Assembly (NCBI GenBank): GCA_018001695.1
Contig: JAGNHN010000011.1
Span: 1-64,000, forward strand
From: Lentimicrobiaceae bacterium
GTDB lineage: Bacteria > Bacteroidota > Bacteroidia > Bacteroidales > JAGNHN01
DNA: 64,000 nucleotides
Direction of reading: 5' to 3'
Within the stretch, counting starts at the first letter, position 1. Every line of letters begins with the position of its first letter. The position numbers were made by a program, and so were the translations under genes. The notes under the pieces were generated by a model, which saw only the letters and a program-made list of their open reading frames with translations, had not been told where the DNA came from and searched no databases. Of the stretch, positions 43,428-51,946 are shown piece after piece.

Positions 43428-44975
43428 ATGTCCTTGAAACAAAAGACCAGTGATCTTAAGAAACGGATGCGCGGAGCCCTGATGGGCGGCGGTCAGGAAG
43501 CGATCGAAAAGCAAAAATCCGTTGGTAAGATGACGGCCAGGGAACGCATCATTGCGTTGCTTGACCCCAAGTCCTTCCACGAATATGACCTGTTCGTGGA
43601 GCATGCTGCTAAGGACTTTGACATGGATAAGAAGTATCTTCCCGGGGATGGTGTCATCACCGGCACCGGGACGATCAATGGTTATCCAGTATGTATCTAT
43701 GCGCAGGACTTCACCGTTGCTGGTGGTTCTCTGGGCTGGATGCATTCCAAGAAGATCTGCAAGATCATGGATCATGCCATGAAACTGAAGGTACCACTGA
43801 TTGGGATCAACGATTCCGGCGGTGCCCGTATTCAGGAGGGGGTTAACTCCCTGGCAGGTTATGGTGAGATATTCTACCGCAACACCCTTGCTTCCGGGGT
43901 TATTCCACAGATTTCTGTGATCCTGGGACCCTGTGCCGGAGGGGCTGTTTACAGTCCGGCCCTCACCGATTTTGTTTTTGTTGTGGACAAGATTTCCAAG
44001 ATGTTCATCACCGGTCCTGAGGTCATCAAGACGGTGCTGGGCGAGGAGATCAGCATGGAAGAGCTGGGCGGAGCCCGTGTGCATTCTGAAATCACCGGCA
44101 ATGCACATTTCTTTGCCCTGAGTGAGCAGGAATGCTTTGATCAGATCAAGCAGCTGGTCAGTTTCATTCCCTGGAACAATGAAAAGAAGGCAGAGCCATT
44201 CCCAAAGAAACCGCCAAAGGTCCGTCAGTATAAGATCGACCAGATCATCCCTACTGATCCGCGACAGCCCTATGATGTGCGCGACATTATCCGCGGCATC
44301 TGCGATGATTCCGAGTTTATGGAAGTCCATGAGCATTTTGCGGAAAACATCGTTGTTGGCTTTGCCCGGGTGGCCGGCCAGACCGTCGGTTTTGTCGCTA
44401 ATCAGCCCCTGGTCCTGGCCGGGGTGTTGGATGTCGACAGCTCCGATAAAGCAGGTCGTTTCATCCGGTTCTGCAATGCCTTCAACATTCCGCTGGTAAC
44501 GCTGGTTGACCTGCCCGGTTACCTGCCAGGCATCGATCAGGAGCATGCAGGTGTAATCCGTCATGGTGCTAAGATTTTGTATGCTTATTCGGAAGCTACC
44601 GTGCCGAAAATCACTGTCATCCTCCGCAAAGCTTATGGTGGTGGCTATATTGCCATGTGTTCCAATCACCTGCGCGCCGACTTCGTCTTCGCCTGGCCCA
44701 CAGCAGAAATTGCCGTCATGGGCCCTGAAGGTGCCGCCAATATCATCTTCCGCAACGAAATCAAGTCGGCCGAGAACCCTGAGGCTGTCCGCAAGCAGAA
44801 GATCAAGGAATACAAGAAGAAATTCGCCAATCCTTATGTTGCTGCAGCCTATGGCTATGTCGATGCCGTCATCGAGCCGGCCGACACGCGGAGCTTTATC
44901 CTGCATGCACTGGAGATATCTGCCAATAAGATCGAGACCAGGCCCAAGAAGAAGCACGGAATACCGCCCTTTTAA
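43428..44975 (+). CDS. Acyl-CoA carboxylase beta / methylmalonyl-CoA decarboxylase alpha subunit
   Basis: 515 residues, two crotonase-like halves. The N-terminal half has MTARERIIALLD, DSGGARIQEGVNSLAGYGEIF and GPCAGGAVYSPALTDF, which bind the acyl-CoA; the C-terminal half has FIRFCNAFNIPLVTLVDLPGYLPG and RKAYGGGYIAMCS, which bind biotin. It moves carboxyl between biotin and propionyl-, methylmalonyl- or acetyl-CoA. Neither a biotin carboxylase nor a sodium-pump subunit (MmdB/OadB, OadG) is adjacent, so carboxylase (PccB) and decarboxylase (MmdA) roles both remain open. Its stop overlaps the biotin carrier start (TAATG). Confidence 0.93.
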   Translation: MSLKQKTSDLKKRMRGALMGGGQEAIEKQKSVGKMTARERIIALLDPKSFHEYDLFVEHAAKDFDMDKKYLPGDGVITGTGTINGYPVCIYAQDFTVAGGSLGWMHSKKICKIMDHAMKLKVPLIGINDSGGARIQEGVNSLAGYGEIFYRNTLASGVIPQISVILGPCAGGAVYSPALTDFVFVVDKISKMFITGPEVIKTVLGEEISMEELGGARVHSEITGNAHFFALSEQECFDQIKQLVSFIPWNNEKKAEPFPKKPPKVRQYKIDQIIPTDPRQPYDVRDIIRGICDDSEFMEVHEHFAENIVVGFARVAGQTVGFVANQPLVLAGVLDVDSSDKAGRFIRFCNAFNIPLVTLVDLPGYLPGIDQEHAGVIRHGAKILYAYSEATVPKITVILRKAYGGGYIAMCSNHLRADFVFAWPTAEIAVMGPEGAANIIFRNEIKSAENPEAVRKQKIKEYKKKFANPYVAAAYGYVDAVIEPADTRSFILHALEISANKIETRPKKKHGIPPF

Positions 44976-45319
44976 TGCACAATATCTGGCTTATGGAGCA
45001 CGAAGCAAATGAATCCCGGTACGAGACCCTTATCGTGGATGACATCAAATACCGGACGCTTTTCAACACGAAATACAACAAGCGGAAAAGCTACAAGCCC
45101 ACAGACCCTAAGAAAGTCACTGCTTTCCTTCCGGGCACCATACAGAAGATCATGGTCAAAAAGGGAAGTCGTGTTAAGGAAGGGGACAGGCTGCTGATAC
45201 TGGAGGCGATGAAGATGCGCAATGACATCATTGCTCCCTTGAACGGGGTCATCAAAGGCATCTTTGTCAGTGAAGGTGAGAAGGTCACCAAGGACCACCT
45301 GATGGTAGAATTTGAGTAG
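44975..45319 (+). CDS. Biotin carboxyl carrier protein
   Basis: 114 residues from the ATG at 44975, overlapping the preceding stop by one base; an ATG at 44993 is an alternative. The C-terminal half (about 45-114) is a biotinyl domain with the acceptor lysine K80 in ILEAMKMRNDI and the flanking PGTIQKIMVKKGSRVKEGD and GVIKGIFVSEGEKV. The first 40 residues (ETLIVDDIKYRT...) are a linker found in carriers of propionyl/methylmalonyl-CoA systems. It delivers carboxybiotin to the preceding subunit. Confidence 0.92.
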   Translation: MHNIWLMEHEANESRYETLIVDDIKYRTLFNTKYNKRKSYKPTDPKKVTAFLPGTIQKIMVKKGSRVKEGDRLLILEAMKMRNDIIAPLNGVIKGIFVSEGEKVTKDHLMVEFE

Positions 45320-45327
45320 ATAGGTTA

Positions 45328-45927
45328 CTAAGATTCTCCCGATAGATTTGCGATGAGCTGGAGGATTTCCTCCCGGCCGCTTGCATTGATGGCCGAGCTG
45401 ACGATGGCCAGTGGCAGCGTATCCCATTCTGCTTCCAATATTTTGTGGTAAGCATCGAGCTGACGTTGCAGGACATTGCGGGCGAGTTTGTCTGTTTTGG
45501 TAAAGACCAGGATGAACGGCAGGCCTTCATCGGCCAGCCACGACATAAACGCCAGGTCAGATACCTGTGCATCTATCCTGCTATCAATTAAAAGAAAGAT
45601 AACCTTCAGATTACTTCTCCCCTTCAGATATTCACGCACCATCTTATCCCAGGCCTCGCGGTCCAGTTTGGATCGCCGTGCATACCCATATCCTGGCAGG
45701 TCGACAAGATACCAGGATTCATTAATAAGAAAGAAATTGATTTTCTGCGTTTTGCCGGGAGTGACACTGATACGGGCCAGCATTTTGCGGCCCGTTAGCA
45801 TATTGATCAGGCTCGATTTACCCACATTGGACCGTCCAATAAAAGCAAACTCAGGGTATGCAGGCTCAGGGCAGGACTGCAGTGATCCTGCGCTGATAAC
45901 ATACCGGGAAGATTTGATTTGCATCAT
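45328..45927 (-). CDS. engB: Ribosome biogenesis GTP-binding protein YsxC/EngB
   Basis: 199 residues, a TRAFAC-class GTPase. G1 is GRSNVGKSSLIN, G2 lies in SVTPGKTQKINFF, G3 is LVDLPGYGYA and G4 is FTKTDKL. It is needed for assembly of the large ribosomal subunit. It follows the glsB-like gene by 51 bases on the minus strand and is probably the last gene of that transcript. It is convergent with the biotin carrier gene, with only 8 bases between the stops. Confidence 0.95.
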   Translation of the reverse strand: MMQIKSSRYVISAGSLQSCPEPAYPEFAFIGRSNVGKSSLINMLTGRKMLARISVTPGKTQKINFFLINESWYLVDLPGYGYARRSKLDREAWDKMVREYLKGRSNLKVIFLLIDSRIDAQVSDLAFMSWLADEGLPFILVFTKTDKLARNVLQRQLDAYHKILEAEWDTLPLAIVSSAINASGREEILQLIANLSGES

Positions 45928-45978
45928 TTACACAATAGTTAATGGAGATATCTTCCCATCGTAACAGCCTGATGCCTT

Positions 45979-46905
45979 TCAGCGCTGGTAAGTACTGACA
46001 TGCCTTGTAACCTTGCCATCATAGATATCTCCAATGGTAACCATAATGCCTGTCTCCTCAACCTTCCCGAAATGGTCGTTGATGGCTGTCCCGAAACTGC
46101 GCATCGTGGGAGACAGGTTCATGTAAGCATTTACGAGCGGCGGAATATTCATTTGCTGGCTTCGGACGTGCTGAACAAGGAGGCGGTAATCAGCAGCATA
46201 CTCCTTTTCGCTTAGCATCTCATCCAGCCTGGATAACGGTGTCTGGAACGGTACTGGTTTGTGAGGTCTTACCAGTTCGTCCGGATCCGGGAAATGTTTC
46301 TGGAGGAAATACAGAATCAGTTCTCTTCCTAAAACGGGGGTATGCGGATACATGGTGATCTTGCCAAAAAAATACCGGATATGGGGATGGTCAACCATCA
46401 GGGCACCCAGCCCATCCCATAGGTTATCCAGCGAGTAAATCCCCTTTCTGGAATTCAGAGATGGCTGATAAGCCGGCTGAACGAAGGACCTGCCAAGTTC
46501 GATGGTGTATGGCAGAAATTCATCGATGAATTTCCGGCTGAAAGAAAAGAGGCCGGAGGTAGGGCTGTCAAAATCACCAGAGCCAGGCTGAATAAGGTCC
46601 TGACAAAGGATATAGCGGTATCCACCAACAATTTCCTCCTCCTGGGGCTGCCATACGATCAGTTGTTGGAAAGGAACAGGGGACGTATCGTGGTCATCGA
46701 TATCAGTAGGTTTACCCGTTCCTCCGCCAGCTTCGCGGAATGTCAGCTCTCGCAGCCGCCCAACTTCCTGCATGACATGAGGCGCATTATGATGATCCAC
46801 GATGTAGATCTCATTGTTCCCGTTATTGGTCATTCTGATGAAGCGGTCCCTGGTGAGTTCCTGCTTCAGCAATTCACGGCTTACAGGGGGTATGATGGGG
46901 TCCAT
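45979..46905 (-). CDS. glsB: GNAT-type N-acyltransferase, glycine lipid synthase (GlsB-like)
   Basis: 308 residues from the ATG at 46905; a TTG at 46923 is possible but weaker. The N-terminal GNAT-like domain has EVGRLRELTFREAGGGTGKPTDIDDHD, IVWQPQEEEIVGGYRYI and FIDEFLPYTIELGRSFVQPAYQ, as in OlsB-type amino-acid N-acyltransferases. In Bacteroides thetaiotaomicron the homologous GlsB acylates glycine with a 3-hydroxy fatty acid, and GlsA adds the second chain. The neighbouring O-acyltransferase-like gene upstream completes the pair. The amino acid used here cannot be read from sequence. Confidence 0.8.
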   Translation of the reverse strand: MDPIIPPVSRELLKQELTRDRFIRMTNNGNNEIYIVDHHNAPHVMQEVGRLRELTFREAGGGTGKPTDIDDHDTSPVPFQQLIVWQPQEEEIVGGYRYILCQDLIQPGSGDFDSPTSGLFSFSRKFIDEFLPYTIELGRSFVQPAYQPSLNSRKGIYSLDNLWDGLGALMVDHPHIRYFFGKITMYPHTPVLGRELILYFLQKHFPDPDELVRPHKPVPFQTPLSRLDEMLSEKEYAADYRLLVQHVRSQQMNIPPLVNAYMNLSPTMRSFGTAINDHFGKVEETGIMVTIGDIYDGKVTRHVSTYQR

Positions 46906-46936
46906 GAACGGAGGATTAAGCAAGGGGTAAGTTCAA

Positions 46937-47776
46937 TTATTTAACAAAGATAGCATCCTGATTGGATTCCAGGTGATATACATGTTCTTTCAGGAGCTCA
47001 GCCCAGGTTTTGTCCTTTCTTTCCTGGGTAAAGGTTTGCCAGGATATCGGATTACCAAATGTGATGATAATATCCTGGTTCCGTTGCTTATACATCTCAT
47101 CCACCAGGTAAAGCATTTCAATATTCGCTTTCAGCCGGAGGGATTTCCGGATGTTGGCCAGTCGGTAGAAGAAATTCGAATTCCTTCCGCTGATATGGAC
47201 AGGAATGATATCCCTTTGATACTTACGGGCTTTGGTAATGATGCTCTTTTTCCATTCAGTGTCGCAGATCACACCTTTTTGCTTCCTGGAGCATAAGCCG
47301 GCCGGAAAATACAGCACCATTTTATCACCAGAGAAGGTCTCGTCGAACACCCTGACATTGGCTGCATTGCTGCCGTGTTTATTCACCGGGATGAACAATC
47401 CCCTTAGATTGGGAATATTCAGGAGAAGATCATTGACCGGAAAGACGATATCTTCTCGGACACGTCCCACCACATGCATCAATGCCAGTCCATCGAGTCC
47501 TCCCAGCGGGTGGTTGGCCACGACGATGGCTTTCCCGTCCCTGGGGATACGCGCCTCCCCTTCCACAATAATATTGGCATTGAATTCCTTCAGAATGGCT
47601 TCGATGAACGGTAAACCCTGAAGGTGGCCCATACGGTCCAGGGCGCCATTAATCTCATCCTCATGCACGATGCGCTTGACATAGCGCAGGATAAAACCGG
47701 GTATCCATTTGAGTAGCCGGGGGTCTTTGCTCGCAATGACCTTATTGATATCGATGAACTTATCCTTCTTCTCCAT
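46937..47776 (-). CDS. glsA: Lysophospholipid acyltransferase-family O-acyltransferase (GlsA-like)
   Basis: 279 residues from the ATG at 47776; 47788 is an alternative. The PlsC-type motifs are present: VVANHPLGGLDGLAL (the HxxxxD box, HPLGGLD), GLFIPVNKHGSNA and VLYFPAGLCSRKQKG. The open frame continues to 47896, but that includes the promoter at 47829-47859, so the hydrophobic extension is not translated. Together with the next gene it matches the GlsA/GlsB pair that makes diacylated glycine lipids, membrane lipids of Bacteroidota. OlsA and PlsC roles are alternatives. Confidence 0.8.
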   Translation of the reverse strand: MEKKDKFIDINKVIASKDPRLLKWIPGFILRYVKRIVHEDEINGALDRMGHLQGLPFIEAILKEFNANIIVEGEARIPRDGKAIVVANHPLGGLDGLALMHVVGRVREDIVFPVNDLLLNIPNLRGLFIPVNKHGSNAANVRVFDETFSGDKMVLYFPAGLCSRKQKGVICDTEWKKSIITKARKYQRDIIPVHISGRNSNFFYRLANIRKSLRLKANIEMLYLVDEMYKQRNQDIIITFGNPISWQTFTQERKDKTWAELLKEHVYHLESNQDAIFVK

Positions 47777-47828
47777 GCGCAATTCCATCAGTGTTGAGGT
47801 GGGACTGACCCTTGTGTCAGGGAATAAA

Positions 47829-47859
47829 CAAATATAGAAGAAAAGTGAGCCAAACACAA
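47829..47859 (-). promoter_or_regulatory. Promoter of the glsA-glsB-engB unit
   Basis: Minus strand: TTG at 47859-47857, 20 bases, TATATTTG at 47836-47829. The start site near 47822 fixes translation at 47788 or 47776. Confidence 0.72.
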
Positions 47860-47918
47860 AAAAGCATAAAAGCCTGGCCTTAAGCCACTTATTCAAATGT
47901 TAATAATTGAACAAATTT

Positions 47919-47933
47919 CCCACCTTCTCCCAC
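47919..47933 (-). promoter_or_regulatory. Inverted MraZ-box-like pair upstream of glsA
   Basis: On the minus strand GTGGG occurs twice with a 10-base period. The segment 47921-47934 is the exact reverse complement of 48035-48048 in the mraZ operator, 100 bases away. It lies about 60 bases upstream of the glsA promoter. Confidence 0.6.
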
Positions 47934-48015
47934 TAACATAAATACTACTTTATCAATAATTTACTGAAACATTAATCGTTTCATTTCGTAGAATTCTCTG
48001 AACTTATCAACAATA

Positions 48016-48050
48016 GTGGTATTAAGTGGGTGAAAGTGGGAGAAGGTGTA
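48016..48050 (+). promoter_or_regulatory. MraZ operator of the dcw cluster
   Basis: GTGGT at 48016, GTGGG at 48026, GTGGG at 48036 and GTGTA at 48046 follow a strict 10-base period, the arrangement of known MraZ boxes. A TATATTTA box at 48052-48059 lies just downstream, so MraZ bound here would cover the promoter and repress its own operon. Confidence 0.82.
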
Positions 48051-48078
48051 CTATATTTACGCCTTGAAGCGAAAACGG

Positions 48079-48555
48079 ATGATCAACCTGATCGGAGAAT
48101 ATGAGTGCAGACTGGACGCCAAGGGGCGCCTGGTATTGCCTTCCGCGCTGAAGAAGCAGATTCCGCAGGAAGCGGATGAGCGCTTTGTGATCAACCGTGG
48201 CTTTGAGAAGTGCCTGACCCTGTTCCCGCTGAATGTCTGGCGGGTGGTCAGTGAGGAGGTAAATCGCTTGAATATGTATGTTAAGATGAACAGAGAATTC
48301 ATGCGGTTCTTCTTCCGTGGTGCCAGCGAGCTGCAGCTCGACGGCGCCAGTCGCCTCTTGCTCCCCAAAACACTGCTTGAGTATGCCGGCATCGACAAGG
48401 ACGTGATCCTTTTCGCACACGGCGACCGCATTGAAGTATGGGATAAAAAGCTCTACGAGCCGCAATTACAGGTTGATTCGGAAGTGTACTCCGCGCTGGC
48501 TGAACAGGTGATGGGACAAGTCACCAAACAAGCCGGTCAAGGAAATGTACCATAA
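48079..48555 (+). CDS. mraZ: Transcriptional regulator MraZ
   Basis: 158 residues from the ATG at 48079; the open frame from 48046 would include promoter sequence. Two SpoVT/AbrB-like MraZ halves are present: IGEYECRLDAKGRLVLPSALK and ELQLDGASRLLLPKTLLEYAG. In other bacteria it forms a ring that binds repeated TGGGN motifs and represses the dcw operon; four such units precede the gene. It overlaps rsmH by 11 bases. Confidence 0.96.
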   Translation: MINLIGEYECRLDAKGRLVLPSALKKQIPQEADERFVINRGFEKCLTLFPLNVWRVVSEEVNRLNMYVKMNREFMRFFFRGASELQLDGASRLLLPKTLLEYAGIDKDVILFAHGDRIEVWDKKLYEPQLQVDSEVYSALAEQVMGQVTKQAGQGNVP

Positions 48556-49447
48556 GCCTGTCCTCCTTACGGAATCCATTGAAGGCCTGGCCATCCGGCC
48601 CGACGGGATCTATGTGGACCTCACCTTTGGAGGAGGCGGACACAGCCGTGCTATCCTGGATCGTCTGAAAAACGGGCATCTCTATGCCTTCGACCAGGAT
48701 GAAGACGCCCTGGTCAACCTCTCCTCTGACCCACGCTTCACTTTTATAGCCGCCAACTTCAGGTTTTTTACCCACTTCCTGCAATACCACGCTGCCTGGC
48801 CTGTCGATGGCATACTGGCCGACCTGGGTGTAAGCTCCCATCAGTTTGACACAGCCGACAGAGGATTTAGCAGTCGCTTTGATGCCCCCCTGGACATGCG
48901 CATGAACCGGACACAGAACCTCACAGCCGCCGATATCCTCGCCGGAAGCGACCGGCCTGAGCTCATCCGGATCTTTCGCGATTATGGTGAGATACAACAT
49001 GCTGGTGCTCTGGCCGCTGCCATCCTGAAGCGACGTCAAGAAAAACCGATTGCCACTACCCTGGACCTCAGGGAGACAGCCCTGCCACTGGCTCCCCCAC
49101 GAAAAGAAAACCAGTACCTCGCCAAGGTGTTCCAGGCCCTGCGTATTGAGGTAAACCAGGAACTGAGCGCCCTGAAAGAGATGCTGATGGCCCTGCCAGC
49201 CTCACTGAAACCCGGTGGAAGGGTCGCCATCATCACCTACCATTCCCTGGAAGACAGAATGGTAAAGCAATTCCTTAAGACCGGCAACCTGGATGGCCTG
49301 CTGGAAAAGGACTTTTTTGGTAAGCCGCTCAGCCCATTTTCCCTCGTGACCAGAAAAGCGATCACACCGGAAGAAGCCGAGATACAAGAAAATCCCAGGG
49401 CCCGCAGTGCCCGTTTGCGCATTGCCGCCCGTAATGATATCCAGTGA
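48545..49447 (+). CDS. rsmH: 16S rRNA (cytosine-1402-N4)-methyltransferase
   Basis: 300 residues. VDLTFGGGGHSRAIL is the SAM-binding motif, ILADLGVSSHQFD follows, and RGFSSRFDAPLDMRMN, LAKVFQALRIEVNQEL and IITYHSLEDRMVKQF are conserved RsmH blocks. It methylates C1402 in the decoding site. It starts inside the mraZ end and its stop overlaps the ftsL ATG (TGATG), so it is part of the continuous dcw transcript. Confidence 0.97.
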   Translation: MYHKPVLLTESIEGLAIRPDGIYVDLTFGGGGHSRAILDRLKNGHLYAFDQDEDALVNLSSDPRFTFIAANFRFFTHFLQYHAAWPVDGILADLGVSSHQFDTADRGFSSRFDAPLDMRMNRTQNLTAADILAGSDRPELIRIFRDYGEIQHAGALAAAILKRRQEKPIATTLDLRETALPLAPPRKENQYLAKVFQALRIEVNQELSALKEMLMALPASLKPGGRVAIITYHSLEDRMVKQFLKTGNLDGLLEKDFFGKPLSPFSLVTRKAITPEEAEIQENPRARSARLRIAARNDIQ

Positions 49448-49836
49448 TGCAGAACGAAGAAACACACCAGTCAAACCCGCTCAAGGAACAACCCAGGGCG
49501 TCAAAGCCAAATCGCTTTGTCCGAGCCATGGCCGTGATCCTGGGTGGAAGCGTGCTGACACGTGAGAGCGTGCTGCAATCACTGCCCTACCTGCTGTTTT
49601 TAATGGTACTCGGCCTGTTCTACATCGCCAATACCTACTATGCTGAGAAGACGATCATCGAGAGCGACAGGCTGCGGACAGAGATCAAGGAATTGAGGTA
49701 TGAATTCGTCACCACACGGTCCGCGCTGATGCAGCTGAGTAAGCAGTCGGAGGTGGCCAAAAGACTGGAGGAGACCGGCATCAAGGAATCCAGAATACCT
49801 CCTGTGAAACTGAGTAAAACCGCATCGCAACCCTGA
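49447..49836 (+). CDS. ftsL: FtsL-like cell division protein
   Basis: 129 residues from the ATG at 49447. A basic cytoplasmic N-terminus (about 1-45), one membrane helix (about 46-64, LPYLLFLMVLGLFYIANTYY) and a periplasmic coiled coil (IESDRLRTEIKELRYEFVTTRSALMQL) define the FtsL type. It would form the FtsQLB complex that activates septal wall synthesis. Identification rests on topology, size and position between rsmH and the PBP, because FtsL sequences diverge widely. Confidence 0.85.
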   Translation: MQNEETHQSNPLKEQPRASKPNRFVRAMAVILGGSVLTRESVLQSLPYLLFLMVLGLFYIANTYYAEKTIIESDRLRTEIKELRYEFVTTRSALMQLSKQSEVAKRLEETGIKESRIPPVKLSKTASQP

Positions 49837-49837
49837 T

Positions 49838-51946
49838 ATGGCGAGCATTGGTAAAGACATATTAAAGCGTATCTACCTTGTCTACTTCCTGATGATGGGT
49901 GTTGCCCTGGCTATCCCTGCCCGCATCATCTATATACAATCGGTGCTGGGAGAAGAACTCAAGGCTACCAGCGAGGCACGGATTCTGCAGTATCAGGATA
50001 TCGAAGAAAACCGGGGCAGTATTTATGCCGCCGATGGCAGCCTGCTTTCCACCTCTGTTCCCGTTTTTGAGATCCGCCTGGATATGAGTCCGATCGTGGT
50101 TCCGGATGAGGTGTTTTTTGGCAGCGTGGACAGCCTGTCCAGGAATCTGGCCCGGCTGTTTCGGGACAAACCGGCATCCCATTACCGCCAGGTGCTCACC
50201 CAGGCCCGTAAGGAAGGCGACCGCTATTTCCTGCTGAAGAAAAACGTGACCTATCCGCAATACAAACAGTTGCGGACCTTCCCCATCCTGCGAAAAGGCC
50301 GCTTTGGCGGAGGCATGATCACCATCCCGGGCCAGGTGAGGCAAAAACCCTTTGAGCTGCTTGCTTCGAGAACCATTGGCTTTCAGCGCGACAGCATCCG
50401 CGTTGGACTGGAAGGCGCCTATCACGATGAACTGGAAGGCATCTGCGGACGCAGGTTGATGCGACGGATCGCCAACAATGTCTGGGTTCCTGTCAACGAA
50501 GAAAATGAAATCGAACCCCAGGACGGGAATGACATTATTACCAGCATTGATATCCATATCCAGGATGTGGCTGAGCATTCCCTTATGCAACACCTCCAGG
50601 CCCATGATGCCGATCATGGATGTGCCGTCCTGATGGAAGTGGAAACCGGCTATGTGGTAGCCATCGCCAACCTGGAGCGTGTCGATACCGGCCGCTATGA
50701 AGAGCGCTACAACTACGCCATTGGGGAAAGCTCCGACCCCGGATCCACCTTCAAACTGCCTGTCCTCATGGTCGCAATAGAGGATGGTGTGGTAAGGCTG
50801 AGTGATAGTGTGGACACGGAAGGAGGACAAAAGCGCTTCTACAGTCAGGTCATGCGCGACTCAAGGATAGGAGGCTATGGAACGATCACCCTGCAGCGCG
50901 CTTTCGAGGTATCATCGAATGTGGCCATCTCCAAAGTAATACATCAGCACTACCAAAAGCAACCGGAGAAATTTATCGCTGGCCTGGAGCGGATGTCGCT
51001 GAGCAATAAGCTCGGACTTGAGCTTCCGGGAGAAGGGACGCCACGCATTAATCAACCCGGCATGTCCACCTGGACAGATTTCTACAGCATCCCATGGATG
51101 TCGGTGGGGTATGAAGTCAACCTCACCCCGCTGCAGGTGCTGACCTTTTACAATGCTGTGGCCAATCAGGGCCGCATGGTCAAGCCATTGTTTGTGCGCG
51201 AAGTGAGGCGTGGAAATCAAACCATCAGAAAGATTGAGCCCCATGTCATCAATCCTGCCATCGCCTCAAAGACGACGATTCAACAGGCACGGACGCTGCT
51301 CGAAGGTGTCGTACTGCAAGGCACCGCAACCGAGCTGGCCAAAGCTCCTTACCGCATTGCCGGCAAAACCGGCACTGCTCAAAAGCGGCAGGTAGAAGGC
51401 CGCTACACCAAAGATGCCCATATCGCTTCCTTCGTCGGGTATTTCCCGGCCGATGATCCCAAATATTCCTGTATCGTAGTAATCAATTCTCCGCGCAAAG
51501 GTGCTTTTTACGGCTCGGCCGTGGCAGCACCTGTCTTCCGCGAAATTGCTGATAAAGTATTTGCGACACACCTCGATCTGCAGCAGCGCAAAGACTCCCT
51601 CCCTCCCTCCTCAGGCTCCTTTCCCATTGCGCACGGGGGGCACGCAGCCAGCTATGCCGCTATATGCGGGCATCTGGGCGTTGCCCCCCGGCTGACCGAG
51701 GCCTCAGCTACCTGGGTCGTTCCTGTGCAGCAGGAAGATGGATGGGTGTATGGGCCACGCGTTGTGCGGGAAGATGAGGTGCCCGATGTCGTAGGAATGA
51801 ATGTTCGTGATGCAGTCTATCTGCTTGAAAAAATGGGACTTAAAGTAGACCTACGAGGATTTGGCAGGGTATCCACACAGTCTCTGCAAGCCGGTAGTCC
51901 CCTGGTTAGAGGAAATAAGATAACCCTTGAATTATCCGCCTCCTGA
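49838..51946 (+). CDS. ftsI: Division-specific penicillin-binding protein (FtsI type) with PASTA domain
   Basis: 702 residues. One N-terminal helix (about 8-28), a dimerisation domain (about 55-240), and a class B transpeptidase domain with S303-x-x-K306 (GSTFKLP), SSN (EVSSNVAIS) and K510-T-G (AGKTGTAQ). A C-terminal PASTA domain (about 645-702: VPDVVGMNVRDAVYLLEKMGLKV) probably binds peptidoglycan. It cross-links septal peptidoglycan together with FtsW, encoded five genes downstream. The stop is directly followed by the murE ATG. Confidence 0.95.
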   Translation: MASIGKDILKRIYLVYFLMMGVALAIPARIIYIQSVLGEELKATSEARILQYQDIEENRGSIYAADGSLLSTSVPVFEIRLDMSPIVVPDEVFFGSVDSLSRNLARLFRDKPASHYRQVLTQARKEGDRYFLLKKNVTYPQYKQLRTFPILRKGRFGGGMITIPGQVRQKPFELLASRTIGFQRDSIRVGLEGAYHDELEGICGRRLMRRIANNVWVPVNEENEIEPQDGNDIITSIDIHIQDVAEHSLMQHLQAHDADHGCAVLMEVETGYVVAIANLERVDTGRYEERYNYAIGESSDPGSTFKLPVLMVAIEDGVVRLSDSVDTEGGQKRFYSQVMRDSRIGGYGTITLQRAFEVSSNVAISKVIHQHYQKQPEKFIAGLERMSLSNKLGLELPGEGTPRINQPGMSTWTDFYSIPWMSVGYEVNLTPLQVLTFYNAVANQGRMVKPLFVREVRRGNQTIRKIEPHVINPAIASKTTIQQARTLLEGVVLQGTATELAKAPYRIAGKTGTAQKRQVEGRYTKDAHIASFVGYFPADDPKYSCIVVINSPRKGAFYGSAVAAPVFREIADKVFATHLDLQQRKDSLPPSSGSFPIAHGGHAASYAAICGHLGVAPRLTEASATWVVPVQQEDGWVYGPRVVREDEVPDVVGMNVRDAVYLLEKMGLKVDLRGFGRVSTQSLQAGSPLVRGNKITLELSAS

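Noticed and set aside
43347-44957. 536-codon open frame antisense to the acyl-CoA carboxylase gene
   Set aside because: The plus-strand gene has all conserved carboxyltransferase motifs; the antisense frame has none.
46906-46923. TTG start for the GlsB-like protein
   Set aside because: The ATG at 46905 lies six codons later and is the more usual start.
48046-48078. GTG start of mraZ within the operator
   Set aside because: It would put coding sequence over the promoter box at 48052-48059; the family begins at the ATG at 48079.
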